A stretch of DNA of 57,002 bases from Klenkia terrae (GTDB taxonomy: Bacteria > Actinomycetota > Actinomycetes > Mycobacteriales > Geodermatophilaceae), in assembly GCF_900491935.1 (NCBI RefSeq), contig NZ_UEXK01000004.1, positions 2,072,865-2,129,866 of the forward strand, given 5' to 3'. Below the pieces are notes generated by a model. That model was not told the origin of the DNA. It made no database searches and was given only the letters and a program-made list of their open reading frames with translations. This document shows positions 1 to 8,805 of this stretch, one piece after another. Position 1 is the first letter of the stretch, and each line of letters starts with the position of its first letter. The position numbers were made by a program, and so were the translations under genes.

Positions 1-12
1 CGGTGGTCAGCG

Positions 13-729
13 GTGACGCGGGGATCGGTCCTCGTCGTCGAGGACGTCGTCGAGACCCGGGAGCTGGTGGCCTGCGCGCTGGGCCGGGCCGGGCTCGGCG
101 TCCGGGCCGTGGGGACCGCGCGGGAGTGCCGGGCGGAGGTGGCCGCGGCGCCGCCCGACGTCGTCGTCCTGGACCTGGAGCTGCCCGACGCCGACGGCAC
201 CGAGCTGTGCCGGGAGCTGCGCACCCGGACGCACGCCTACCTGCTGCTGCTCAGCGCGCAGGCCGACGAGGTCGACGTGCTGGTCGGCCTGGCCGCCGGC
301 GCCGACGGGTACATGGCCAAGCCGTTCTCCACCCGCGAGCTCACCGCCCGGGTGCAGACGTTCCTTCGCCGCCCGGCCACGCTGCCGGCCGGCCCCGCGG
401 CCGGCCAGGTCACGGTGCGGGTGCCGGCGACGCGGACCACGGTGGGCGACCTCGAGGTCGACGAGGCCACCCGCGAGGTCCGGGTGCGCGGGGCCCTCGT
501 GCCGTTGACCCGCACCGAGTTCGACCTGCTGCACGCGCTGGCCCGCCGGCCCGGCCGGGTGCTGCCGCGGGAGGTGCTGCTGCACGAGGTCTGGCACAGC
601 GACTGGGAGGGCAACCTGCGGCTGGTCGAGGCGCACATGTCCAACCTGCGCCGCAAGCTCGCCGTCGGCGGGCTCGGCCGCCCCGAGCTCCGCACCGTCC
701 GCGGGGTGGGCTACCGGCTGGTCGCCTGA
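13..729 (+). CDS. OmpR/PhoB-type response regulator
   Basis: DNA-binding response regulator of about 238 residues. The N-terminal receiver shows the acidic pocket (E10, D11), the phospho-acceptor D54 in VVLDLELP, S81 at the usual Ser/Thr position and K103 in the MAKPF motif. The C-terminal half is an OmpR-type winged helix that begins near VGDLEVDEATREV and ends in the characteristic TVRGVGYRL wing. The GTG at 13 is a plausible start, but the frame is open to base 1, so the true start may lie outside the window. No histidine kinase is adjacent on the visible side. It converges with the SipW/TasA-like operon. The family is certain; the regulon is unknown. Confidence 0.9.
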   Translation: MTRGSVLVVEDVVETRELVACALGRAGLGVRAVGTARECRAEVAAAPPDVVVLDLELPDADGTELCRELRTRTHAYLLLLSAQADEVDVLVGLAAGADGYMAKPFSTRELTARVQTFLRRPATLPAGPAAGQVTVRVPATRTTVGDLEVDEATREVRVRGALVPLTRTEFDLLHALARRPGRVLPREVLLHEVWHSDWEGNLRLVEAHMSNLRRKLAVGGLGRPELRTVRGVGYRLVA

Positions 730-734
730 GCCGG

Positions 735-1163
735 TCAGCACGTGTAGGTCACCGTCCCGGGCACGGACAGCCAGCCGTAGTCGGTGACCGCCACGACCGA
801 GAAGCTGTGGGTCGCGGTGCTCAGCACCGCCTTCGTGGCCGCCCTCGAGGTGCTCGTGCCGCCGACCGTGACGACGGGGCGGGCGCTGCCGTTGACCGTC
901 TCGGTGACCCGGTAGCCGGTGACCCGGGCGGTGGTGCTGGCCGTCCAGCCCACCCGCACCGTGTAGCCGGTGGTCAGCAGGCTGCAGCTGGTCGACCCGG
1001 CGGTCGAGGTGCCGGTCGGCGGCGCGACCGTCGCGGTGCCGACCGAGACCGGGGCCACGACGGACGCGGTGAACCGGGCCGACGCCGTCCCGGGGGCACC
1101 CGTCACCACCGTGGCCACCACGCCGAGGACCAGCGTCCACCGGCGCACCCCGGCGGTGCTCAC
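735..1163 (-). CDS. small secreted FN3-like protein in SipW operon
   Basis: Predicted exported protein of 142 residues with no functional assignment. An N-terminal hydrophobic stretch (about residues 10-28) is followed by ARFTASVV, which resembles the region after the cleavage site in proteins processed by SipW-type signal peptidases. The rest is Thr/Ser/Val-rich beta-sandwich-like sequence with an FN3-like pattern (YTVRVGWTAS, GYRVTETVNG, SFSVVAVTDYG) and ends in a cysteine. The GTG start at 1163 overlaps the stop of the upstream signal peptidase gene as GTGA, so the two are probably translationally coupled. The coupling suggests it is a substrate or partner of that peptidase (inference). 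Confidence 0.7.
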   Translation of the reverse strand: MSTAGVRRWTLVLGVVATVVTGAPGTASARFTASVVAPVSVGTATVAPPTGTSTAGSTSCSLLTTGYTVRVGWTASTTARVTGYRVTETVNGSARPVVTVGGTSTSRAATKAVLSTATHSFSVVAVTDYGWLSVPGTVTYTC

Positions 1164-1696
1164 GCGGTGCGCCCGGGCCGGGCCGGTCGCCACACCGCGG
1201 CCAGCGCCCACCCGGCCAGCAGGACGGGCGCACCCCAGACCAGGGCGTAGGACACCGGCGGGGTGCGCAGCAGCTGGATCGCGCGGCCCACCGCCGGGAC
1301 CACGGCGCGCACCCGCCAGGCGGTGTCCCCCGCCGCGAAGGTCGCCGTCCACGGGTCGGCGGCGTCGTTCGCGTCGCCCCGGGTGGTGATCGTGACGGAC
1401 CCGTCCGGCCGGACGTCGGCGGACACCACCCGGTGGCTGACCACGCGCCGGTCACCGACCGGGATGTGGAAGGTGAGCACCATCCCCGGCTCGATCTCGG
1501 CCACCGGCAGCGCGGTGTCCACGACCACGTCGCCGGGCTCGATCCCCGGCGCCATGCTCGGGGTGAGCATGGTCGCCGTCCGGTAGCCCAGGACGTGCGG
1601 GCCGACGGCCAGCGCGGCGAAGGCGAGCACCGCCAGCACCAGCACCAGGTCGGCCAGGCGGCGCAGCACCGCTCGGGCGCGCAGGACGGCGGTCAC
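1160..1696 (-). CDS. sipW: signal peptidase I, SipW/ER type (S26B)
   Basis: Membrane-bound signal peptidase of 178 residues that removes signal peptides outside the membrane. Ser47 lies in the TPSMAPGI box right after an N-terminal membrane segment (about 17-36). The general base is His88 (VVSHRVV) rather than the Lys of classical bacterial LepB, which marks the archaeal/ER-like SipW class. A TRGDAND box follows at 105-111, and a second membrane segment lies near the C terminus (about 147-168). Start is GTG at 1696. It sits between a TasA-like gene (48 bp upstream) and a small secreted protein (4-bp overlap), which is the expected arrangement of a dedicated peptidase with its substrates. Confidence 0.88.
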   Translation of the reverse strand: MTAVLRARAVLRRLADLVLVLAVLAFAALAVGPHVLGYRTATMLTPSMAPGIEPGDVVVDTALPVAEIEPGMVLTFHIPVGDRRVVSHRVVSADVRPDGSVTITTRGDANDAADPWTATFAAGDTAWRVRAVVPAVGRAIQLLRTPPVSYALVWGAPVLLAGWALAAVWRPARPGRTA

Positions 1697-1744
1697 GGGG
1701 CTCCTCTCCCGGTCGACGGCGGGGTGCGGGCGGGCGCGCCCGGG

Positions 1745-2386
1745 TCAGCGGGCGGTGCCGGCGCGCTGGGTGCCGACGAACTCCAGGGCGACGACCGCGG
1801 TCTTGGCCTGGAACGTGTTGTCGGCCGCCTGCGGCAGCGCGAGGGACACGACCAGGTTGGCGGTGCCGGCGGCCGGCAGCGCTGCGGGCACAGCCAGCGC
1901 GGTGGCGGTGCCGAGGACCGGCCGGGAGGCGAGCACCGGGGTCGTGGTGCCGGTGCAGGTGTAGGTGTACGCGGGCGCCGTCCCGGCCTCGGTCCACGGC
2001 ACGGAGCAGGCGTCGATCGTCATCTGCAGGCCGTTGGTGGCGTCGCTGGTGAGCAGGCTCGCGGTGGTCGCGGTCGTGTTCAGCACGATCGTGGCCAGCG
2101 CCTGGTCGCCGGTGTTGGACAGCGTCACCGCCCGGCTGATGGTGTCGCCGGGCACGATGTTCGCCGCGGTCACCGACAGCCGGTTGGCCGCCGTGCCGGT
2201 CGCACCGAGGGCGATCGAGACGGTGCCGGTGTTCACCGTCTCGGTGGCGCTCGTGCTGCTGGTGAAGGTGCCGAACGTACCCAGCCCGGCGACGGCGGCC
2301 GCCGCCCCGACCACGCACAGGGAGACGGCGATCTTGCCCCCGGTCGAGCGGGCGGTCCGGCGGGCGAGGGGCGTGGTGGCGCTCAT
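1745..2386 (-). CDS. TasA/camelysin-like SipW-dependent exported protein
   Basis: Exported protein of 213 residues. A basic N terminus precedes a long hydrophobic core (about 20-38) and the stretch GTFGTFTSSTSATETVNTGTV, typical of TasA/CalY-type proteins cleaved by SipW peptidases. The mature part is Thr/Ala/Val-rich, predicted beta, with two cysteines (ACSVPW and YTCTG) that could form a disulphide. I chose the ATG at 2386 because GGAGCAG lies at ribosome-binding distance upstream and the signal sequence starts correctly there. In Bacillus, TasA forms matrix fibres; whether this protein polymerises is unknown. First gene of the three-gene operon with sipW. Confidence 0.75.
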   Translation of the reverse strand: MSATTPLARRTARSTGGKIAVSLCVVGAAAAVAGLGTFGTFTSSTSATETVNTGTVSIALGATGTAANRLSVTAANIVPGDTISRAVTLSNTGDQALATIVLNTTATTASLLTSDATNGLQMTIDACSVPWTEAGTAPAYTYTCTGTTTPVLASRPVLGTATALAVPAALPAAGTANLVVSLALPQAADNTFQAKTAVVALEFVGTQRAGTAR

Positions 2387-2506
2387 GGGGGCTGCTCCAG
2401 GTCGGTTCCGTCGACCGGCGTCCACCGGCGTCGGGACCGACCCTGACCGGCCACCCTCGTTGCGGCCTGCAGCGTTCCGCAATGTTTCCGCAGGGTCGGC
2501 GCGGCG

Positions 2507-5500
2507 TCAGCCGCGGGCGCGCAACCCCCGCAGCGTGCGGACGGCGACCACGAGCTCGGCCAGCTCGTGCGCCTCGCCGGCGGCCAGCTCGGCCAGCTGC
2601 GCGGCGGCGCGGCGCTGGCCGGTGTCCCAGCGCTCCGCCCAGCGGGCGACCAGGGCGCCCGGGTCCTCGTCGTCGGCGCGGCGCCCGCGGAGCACCTCGG
2701 CGGTGAGCGCGGCCTGCTCGGCCGTGAGGTCGTCGCGCAGGGAGGCGCGGGCCATCGCCGGCCAGCGGCGGTCCCGGGGGAGCCCGATCACCAGCTCGCG
2801 CAGCGGCACCAGGTCGAGCCTGGCCCCGACGTGCTCCCAGACCCGTCCGGTCAGCTGGATCGGCGCGCCGGTGTCCTCGCAGACCCGGGTGAGGTCCAGG
2901 GCACCGGGCAGCAGCGGGGCGACCGCGGCGGTGGCGGCCAGGTCGGCCGGCACCCCGGCGGAGCGGAACCCGGCGGCCCGCTCGGCGTAGGCGTCGGCAT
3001 CGGCCCCGAGCAGCCACTGCGGCAGCTGCTGGGCCACGGTGGCCACCGCACCGGCGAAGCGGGCGGTCACCGTCGCGATCGGCGCCCCGGGCTCGGCGGA
3101 CAGCTCGGGCAGGTGCAGCAGCCAGCGGGCGGCCCGCTCGGCCAGCCGGGTGGCCTCGGTGCGCAGCTGCACCTGGACGGCGGCCGGCACCCGGTTGTCC
3201 AGCGGCCGGGCGGCGTCCCAGAACCGGTCGACGTCGAACACCGCCCGGGCCACCGCGTGCGCCCGGACGACGGCGACCAGCGGCGCGCCGGTCTCCTCGG
3301 CCAGCCGGAACAGCCCGGTGACCCCGGCGACGTTGACCGCCCGGTTGACCAGCGCGGTGGTGATGATCTCCCGGCGCAGCGGGTGCTGGGCGACCGCGTC
3401 GGGGAACCGCTCGCGCAGCGGGCCCGGGGCGTACTCGGTGAGCAGGCGGTCCAGCGCCGGGTCGTCGGGCAGCGTGGAGTGCAGCACCGCGGCGTCCGCC
3501 TCGAGCTTGGCGTAGGCCAGCAGCACCGAGAGCTCGGGCGAGGTCAGCGCCTGGCCGTCGCGGCGCCGCTCGGACAGCGCCCGGCCGTCGGGCAGCGCCT
3601 CCACCGCCCGGTCCAGCCGGCCCGAGCGCTCCAGGGCCCGCATGAACCGGGTGTGCGCGTCGAGCAGGCTGCGGGCCGAGGCGGACTCGGCGGCCAGCGT
3701 GGCGTTCTGCGCGTAGTTGTCGGTGAGCACCTGGGCGGCGACCTCGTCGGTCATCGAGGCCAGCAGCTCGGCCCGGCCCTCGGCGCCCAGCTGGACGGCG
3801 CCCAGCGCGATCTTCAGGTTGACCTCGTGGTCGGAGGTGTCCACCCCGGCGGAGTTGTCGATCGCGTCGGTGTTCACCCGCCCGCCGGCCCGGGCGTACT
3901 CCACGCGCCCGCGCTGGGTCAGCCCCAGGTTGCCGCCCTCGCCGACCACCCGGACGCGCAGCTGCTCGCCGTCCACCCGCACCGCGTCGTTGGCCTTGTC
4001 GCCGACGTCCAGGGCGCTCTCGGTCGTGGCCTTGACGTAGGTGCCGATGCCGCCGTTGAACAGCAGGTCCACCGGGGCCAGCAGCACGGCGCGGATCAGC
4101 TCGGCGGGGGTCAGGTGCTCGACGTCCTCGGCCAGCCCCAGCGCCTCGCGCATCGGCCCGCTGACCGGCACCGACTTCGCCGTCCGCGGCCACACGCCGC
4201 CGCCGGCGCTGATCAGCATCGGGTCGTAGTCGGCCCAGCTGGACCGGGGGAGGGCGAACAGCCGCTGCCGCTCGGCGAAGGACGTCGCAGCGTCGGGGGT
4301 GGGGTCGACGAACACGTGCCGGTGGTCGAAGGCGGCCACCAGGCGCAGGTGCTCGCTCAGCAGCATCCCGTTGCCGAACACGTCGCCGCTCATGTCGCCG
4401 ACGCCGACGACGGTGATCTCCTGGGTCTGGGTGTCGATGCCCAGCTCGCGGAAGTGCCGGGTGACCGACTCCCAGGCGCCGCGGGCGGTGATCCCCATGG
4501 CCTTGTGGTCGTAGCCGACCGACCCGCCCGAGGCGAAGGCGTCGCCCAGCCAGAAGCCGCGCCGGATCGCGACGGCGTTGGCCAGGTCGGAGAAGGTCGC
4601 CGTCCCCTTGTCGGCGGCGACGACCAGGTAGGTGTCGTCGCCGTCGTGCCGGACCACGCCCTCGGCCGGGACGACGGCGCCGTCGACCAGGTTGTCGGTC
4701 AGCGACAGCAGCGCGCCGATGAACAGCTCGTAGCAGGCCTTGCCCTCGGCCAGCCACGCCTCCCGGTCGGCCGGCGGGCGCAGCAGCACGAAGCCGCCCT
4801 TGGCGCCGGTGGGCACGATGACGGTGTTCTTCACCGTCTGCGCCTTGACCAGGCCGAGGATCTCGGTGCGCAGGTCCTCCCGGCGGTCGGACCACCGCAG
4901 TCCGCCGCGGGCGACCGCGCCGAACCGCAGGTGGACGCCGGTCACCCGGGGCGAGGACACCCAGACCTCGCGGGCCGGGCGCGGCTCGGGCAGGTCGGGC
5001 ACCGCGTGCGGGTCGAGTTTGATCGCCAGCGGGGTGCCGTCGGTGAACGCACCGGCGACGTAGGCGGTGGTCCGCTGGGTCGCCCGGACGGCGGCCAGCA
5101 ACGCGGTGAGCACCCGGTCGGCGTCCAGCGACGAGACCGCCCCGATCCGGTCGGTCAGCCGGTCGACGATCGCGCGCTCGGCGCCGGCCCGGTCGCCGGT
5201 CTGCCGCGGGTCGAAGCGGACCGCGAACAGGTCGACGACGCCGGAGACGATCTCCGGGTGCCCGGCCAGCACGGACTCCACGTAGCCGGCGGAGAACGGC
5301 AGCCCGCCCTGGCGCAGCCACTGCACGTAGGCCCGCACCACGGCCACCTGCTGCCAGGTCAGCCCGGCGACCAGCACCAGCGCGCCCAGGCCGTCGTCCT
5401 CGGCGTCCCCGCGCCAGACGGCGGCGACGGCGTCGGTGAACCGGCGGGGGAGGGAGTCCAGCGCCGGGACGTCGGTCGTGGGCGTGGCCAGGCCGAAGTC

Positions 5501-7444
5501 GTACACCCAGGCCAGCGGGGCGCCGATCCGGTCGATCTCGTAGGGACGCTCGTCGACGACGTCCACCCCGAGGTGCTGCAGCACCGGCAGCACGGCCGAC
5601 AGCAGCAGCCGCTCGCCGACCCGGAAGACGGTCAGCCGGCGCTCGCCGGGGGCGGCGTCGCGGGGGGTCCACAGCCGCAGCGAGAGCTCGCCGGGCTGCA
5701 GGGACTCCAGCCGGTCCAGGTCGCCGACGGCGGTGGAGGCGGGGAAGTCGGCCTGGTAGGCGGGCGGGAAGGCGTCGGCCACCTGGGCCAGCCGACGCTC
5801 GGCGTCCACTCCGTACTCGGCGGTGAGGACGTCGGACAGGTCGTCGGTCCAGCTGCGGGCCGCGGCGGCCAGCTGCCGCTCCAGCTCGGGGACGTCGACC
5901 TCGGGCAGCGCGGCGACGCCGCGGCGGGCCTGCACCCGGACGACGAAGTGCAGCCGGGTCAGCACCGACTCGGTGGAGCGGGCGGTGTACTCGATCGAGG
6001 AGCCGCCGAGGGTGGACAGCAGCAGCTGCTGCATCGCCAGCCGGACCTCGGTGGTGTACCGGTCGCGGGGCAGGTAGACCAGCGCGGAGAAGAACCGGCC
6101 GAAGGGGTCCCGGCGGAGGAACAGCCGGGTCTGCCGGCGCTCGCGCAGGTGCAGCACGGCCAGCGCGACCGGCAGCAGCTCCTCCACGTCGACCTGCAGC
6201 AGCTCGTCGCGCGGGTAGGTCTCCAGGACGTCGAGCAGCTCCTTGCCGGTGTGGCTGCCGGCGTCCACCCCGGAGCGGGCCAGCACGGCCGCGGCGGTGC
6301 GGCGGACCAGCGGCACCTCGGTGACGCTGGCGGTGTAGGCCCCGGTCGGGAACAGCCCGACGATCCGGTGCTGGCGGATCCGCGAGCCCTGCGGCCCGGG
6401 CAGCGCGATCGCCACGACGTCCAGCCAGGCCGGGCGGTGCACGGTGGAGCGGACGTCGGCCTTGGTGACCAGGACCCGCCGTCCCAGCGCACCGCGCGCC
6501 GCGGCGCTGACCGGCACCACCGGGGTGCTCATGTCGGTGTCGGCGCGCAGCACACCCAGCCCGCTGGCCGGCACGGCGGTGGTGGCCGCCTCGCCGCCGG
6601 CGTCGACCAGGGCGACGTCGCGGGCGCCGAGGAAGACGAAGTTGCCGTCGACCATCCAGCGCAGCAGGGCCGCGGCCTCGTGCGGGTCGTCGACGGGGTC
6701 CTCGGTGGTCGAGGCCGGCTCGGCGTCCAGGAAGTGCCCGTTCTCCTGTTCCAGGAAGTGGGCGAGGTCCAGGGCGCGGGCCTTGAGCTTCTCGGCGTCC
6801 TCGTGCACCCCGCGGACGTCGGCCAGCACGGTGCGCAGGCCGGCGACCAGGTCGTCGGCTGCCTCGTCGTCGATCGCGCCGGCCAGCACGACCGCGATCC
6901 AGGACTCGTGGATCGCGTCGGCGGGGTCGGCGCCGTCGCAGAACTGCAGCAGGTTGCCGGCGATGTCCCGGCGGACGGACACGACCGGGTGGACGACGTG
7001 GTCCAGCACGACCTTCTGCCGGACGACCTCGGCGGCCACCGAGTCGACCAGGAACGGCATGTCGTCGGTGACCACCCGCAGCACCGAGGCACCGCCGACG
7101 GTGCGGTCCACGGCCACCAGCGCAGCGCCCTGCGGGCGGACCGCGGCGAGGGCCAGGTGGTCCAGCGCCAGGCGGGCCAGCGAGCCCGGGTCGTGCCCGA
7201 CCACCTCGGCGGCCGGCTCCCCGCGGAAGTAGGAGTGCACGACCGCGGGGACGTCGTCGTCGGTCAGCCCGGCCGGGAGCTCGGGCACCTCCTCGGTGGC
7301 CAGCGCCTCGCCGGCGAGGTCGAGCAGGTGCGCCTTCTCGGTGCGCGCGGCCTCCAGGGCGGCCATGTCGGCGGGCCGGATGATGTCCGGGGCGGGCTCC
7401 GGGGTCGTCGAGATCGGCTGGTGGACGGTCCCGGGACGAGCCAT
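2507..7444 (-). CDS. gdh: NAD-specific glutamate dehydrogenase, large (GDH-180 type)
   Basis: A 1645-residue cytosolic enzyme of the ~180-kDa bacterial NAD-glutamate dehydrogenase family, converting glutamate and NAD+ to 2-oxoglutarate, ammonium and NADH. The length is close to that of mycobacterial homologues. The N-terminal ~700 residues form the family's regulatory region (for example DDMPFLVDSVAAEV). The catalytic block is visible around residues 845-1100: GAVARGGLRWSDRREDLRTE, KNTVIVPTGAKGGF, then VVGVGDMSGDVFGNGML and VNTDAIDNSAGVD. The start is an ATG at 7444. It ends about 120 bp upstream of the TasA-like gene and appears to be monocistronic. Probable role is catabolic glutamate use and nitrogen balance. 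Confidence 0.95.
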   Translation of the reverse strand: MARPGTVHQPISTTPEPAPDIIRPADMAALEAARTEKAHLLDLAGEALATEEVPELPAGLTDDDVPAVVHSYFRGEPAAEVVGHDPGSLARLALDHLALAAVRPQGAALVAVDRTVGGASVLRVVTDDMPFLVDSVAAEVVRQKVVLDHVVHPVVSVRRDIAGNLLQFCDGADPADAIHESWIAVVLAGAIDDEAADDLVAGLRTVLADVRGVHEDAEKLKARALDLAHFLEQENGHFLDAEPASTTEDPVDDPHEAAALLRWMVDGNFVFLGARDVALVDAGGEAATTAVPASGLGVLRADTDMSTPVVPVSAAARGALGRRVLVTKADVRSTVHRPAWLDVVAIALPGPQGSRIRQHRIVGLFPTGAYTASVTEVPLVRRTAAAVLARSGVDAGSHTGKELLDVLETYPRDELLQVDVEELLPVALAVLHLRERRQTRLFLRRDPFGRFFSALVYLPRDRYTTEVRLAMQQLLLSTLGGSSIEYTARSTESVLTRLHFVVRVQARRGVAALPEVDVPELERQLAAAARSWTDDLSDVLTAEYGVDAERRLAQVADAFPPAYQADFPASTAVGDLDRLESLQPGELSLRLWTPRDAAPGERRLTVFRVGERLLLSAVLPVLQHLGVDVVDERPYEIDRIGAPLAWVYDFGLATPTTDVPALDSLPRRFTDAVAAVWRGDAEDDGLGALVLVAGLTWQQVAVVRAYVQWLRQGGLPFSAGYVESVLAGHPEIVSGVVDLFAVRFDPRQTGDRAGAERAIVDRLTDRIGAVSSLDADRVLTALLAAVRATQRTTAYVAGAFTDGTPLAIKLDPHAVPDLPEPRPAREVWVSSPRVTGVHLRFGAVARGGLRWSDRREDLRTEILGLVKAQTVKNTVIVPTGAKGGFVLLRPPADREAWLAEGKACYELFIGALLSLTDNLVDGAVVPAEGVVRHDGDDTYLVVAADKGTATFSDLANAVAIRRGFWLGDAFASGGSVGYDHKAMGITARGAWESVTRHFRELGIDTQTQEITVVGVGDMSGDVFGNGMLLSEHLRLVAAFDHRHVFVDPTPDAATSFAERQRLFALPRSSWADYDPMLISAGGGVWPRTAKSVPVSGPMREALGLAEDVEHLTPAELIRAVLLAPVDLLFNGGIGTYVKATTESALDVGDKANDAVRVDGEQLRVRVVGEGGNLGLTQRGRVEYARAGGRVNTDAIDNSAGVDTSDHEVNLKIALGAVQLGAEGRAELLASMTDEVAAQVLTDNYAQNATLAAESASARSLLDAHTRFMRALERSGRLDRAVEALPDGRALSERRRDGQALTSPELSVLLAYAKLEADAAVLHSTLPDDPALDRLLTEYAPGPLRERFPDAVAQHPLRREIITTALVNRAVNVAGVTGLFRLAEETGAPLVAVVRAHAVARAVFDVDRFWDAARPLDNRVPAAVQVQLRTEATRLAERAARWLLHLPELSAEPGAPIATVTARFAGAVATVAQQLPQWLLGADADAYAERAAGFRSAGVPADLAATAAVAPLLPGALDLTRVCEDTGAPIQLTGRVWEHVGARLDLVPLRELVIGLPRDRRWPAMARASLRDDLTAEQAALTAEVLRGRRADDEDPGALVARWAERWDTGQRRAAAQLAELAAGEAHELAELVVAVRTLRGLRARG

Positions 7445-7493
7445 GACCCGACGCTAGTGCGCTGCGCTGCCGCGCGTCACCAACACGCCACGG

Positions 7494-7880
7494 TCAGCGC
7501 TTGACCTCCAGCGGCAGGACCAGCTCGGCGATCCAGCTGAACAGGGCGATGAGGAAGCCGCCGACGACCGCCGTCCAGAAGCCGTCGACCTCCAGGCGGT
7601 CGCTGATCGCCGCGGTGATGCCCAGCAGCGCCGCGTTGATGACCAGCAGGAACAGCCCCAGGGTGAGGACGACGAACGGCAGCGACAGCAGCCGTACGAC
7701 CGGGCCGACCAAGGTGTTGACCACGGCGAACAGCAGCGCGACCCAGAGGTAGGTGCCGACCTCCCCGAAGGTCCCCTCGGTGTTGCCGATGACGGTGATG
7801 CCGGAGACCAGCTGGGTGACCACGTAGATGATCACGGCCAGGACGACGACACGGAGCGCGAACTTCACGATCGTGGACAC
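7494..7880 (-). CDS. phage-holin-4 family (DUF360-like) membrane protein
   Basis: Integral membrane protein of 128 residues with four hydrophobic segments (about 5-25, 42-62, 68-90 and 100-122). The pattern, including LFAVVNTLVGPVVRLLSLPFVVLTLGLF, is that of the actinobacterial Phage_holin_4_2/YvlD-type family. Despite the family name, members are chromosomal housekeeping membrane proteins of unknown function, and there is no phage context here. GTG start at 7880. The gene lies 49 bp downstream of gdh on the same strand and diverges from the hydrolase at 7933. Confidence 0.82.
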   Translation of the reverse strand: MSTIVKFALRVVVLAVIIYVVTQLVSGITVIGNTEGTFGEVGTYLWVALLFAVVNTLVGPVVRLLSLPFVVLTLGLFLLVINAALLGITAAISDRLEVDGFWTAVVGGFLIALFSWIAELVLPLEVKR

Positions 7881-7932
7881 GGGGAGAAGGTAGCGGCGAC
7901 CACCCCCGCCTGCGCGGACCTACGCTGCGGCC

Positions 7933-8757
7933 GTGACCACGCACACGGACGGGCACCTCTCCACCGGGCAGTACTGGCAGGGGTGGGTGCCCGACGAGGT
8001 GACCGGGGTCGTCGTCCTGGTGCACGGGCTGCACGAGCACGGCGGCCGGTACGCCCACGTCGCGGAGCGGCTGACCGCGGCCGGCTACGCCTCGTACGCC
8101 GCCGACCACCCGGGGCACGGCCGGTCCCCGGGCAGCCGCGGCAACATCGGCTCGATGGCCGCGACGGTGGCCGGCGTCGACGAGTTGGCCGGGCTCGCCC
8201 TAGGCCGGCACGCCGGCGTCCCGCTGTTCGTCTACGGGCACAGCATGGGCGGGCTGGTCGCCGCCCAGCACCTCACCGGGTCGCCGTCGGTGCCCGTCCG
8301 CGGTGCCGTGCTGTCGGCCGCGGCGCTGGACCTCAGCTCGGCCAGCCCGCTGCAGCAGAAGGTCGCCCCGGTGCTGGGCCGGCTGCTGCCCGACCTCGGC
8401 GTCCTCACCCTGGACGCCGACGCGGTCAGCCGGGACCCCGCCGTCGTGGCCGCCTACCGGGCCGACCCGCTGAACCGGATGGGCAAGGTCCGGGCCCGCA
8501 CCGGCGCCGAGATGATCACCACGGTGGCCGCGATGCCCGAGCGGCTGCGCCGGCTGACCATGCCGGTGCTGGTGATCCACGGCGGTGCCGACCGGCTGGT
8601 CCCGCCGGCGGCGAGCGAGTTCGTGGCCTCGACGGTCTCCTCGGCCGACGTCACGCACACCGTCTACGACGGGCTGTTCCACGAGCCGCACAACGAGCCC
8701 GAGCGGGACCGGGTCCTGGACGACGTCGTCGGCTGGCTCGACGCGCACCGGGTCTGA
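7933..8757 (+). CDS. alpha/beta hydrolase, monoacylglycerol lipase-like
   Basis: Serine hydrolase of 274 residues resembling the monoglyceride lipase family (mycobacterial Rv0183-type). Visible are the oxyanion segment VLVHGLHEHGGRY, the nucleophile elbow GHSMGG with Ser104, the acid Asp221 in IHGGADRLVP, and the catalytic His251 in GLFHEPHNE. Full-length alpha/beta fold with the Hydrolase_4 layout. No signal peptide is visible, so it is probably cytosolic or membrane-associated. The GTG at 7933 gives a canonical N terminus. Likely substrate is monoacylglycerol (family inference). Monocistronic; it converges with the AEC transporter across a small hairpin. Confidence 0.88.
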   Translation: MTTHTDGHLSTGQYWQGWVPDEVTGVVVLVHGLHEHGGRYAHVAERLTAAGYASYAADHPGHGRSPGSRGNIGSMAATVAGVDELAGLALGRHAGVPLFVYGHSMGGLVAAQHLTGSPSVPVRGAVLSAAALDLSSASPLQQKVAPVLGRLLPDLGVLTLDADAVSRDPAVVAAYRADPLNRMGKVRARTGAEMITTVAAMPERLRRLTMPVLVIHGGADRLVPPAASEFVASTVSSADVTHTVYDGLFHEPHNEPERDRVLDDVVGWLDAHRV

Positions 8758-8760
8758 CCA

Positions 8761-8792
8761 TCTCTACGGCTGTCTAAGTTCGAGCGTAGAGA
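8761..8792. terminator. hairpin between convergent genes
   Basis: TCTCTACG (8761-8768) pairs perfectly with CGTAGAGA (8785-8792) around a 16-nt loop. It lies 3 bp after the hydrolase stop and 14 bp before the end of the convergent AEC gene. It could act in both directions. There is no U-run, as is common in high-GC actinobacteria. Confidence 0.45.
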
Positions 8793-8805
8793 GCCCGAGA
8801 CCGGT

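Noticed and set aside
2567-7504. A 1645-codon plus-strand open frame antisense to gdh
   Set aside because: It is composed of Gly/Arg/Gln/Val-rich low-complexity sequence produced by the strong third-position GC bias on the opposite strand. gdh on the minus strand has clear family motifs throughout.
7494-7880. Prophage remnant, from the holin family name
   Set aside because: The family is a common chromosomal membrane protein in Actinobacteria, and no other phage gene is near.
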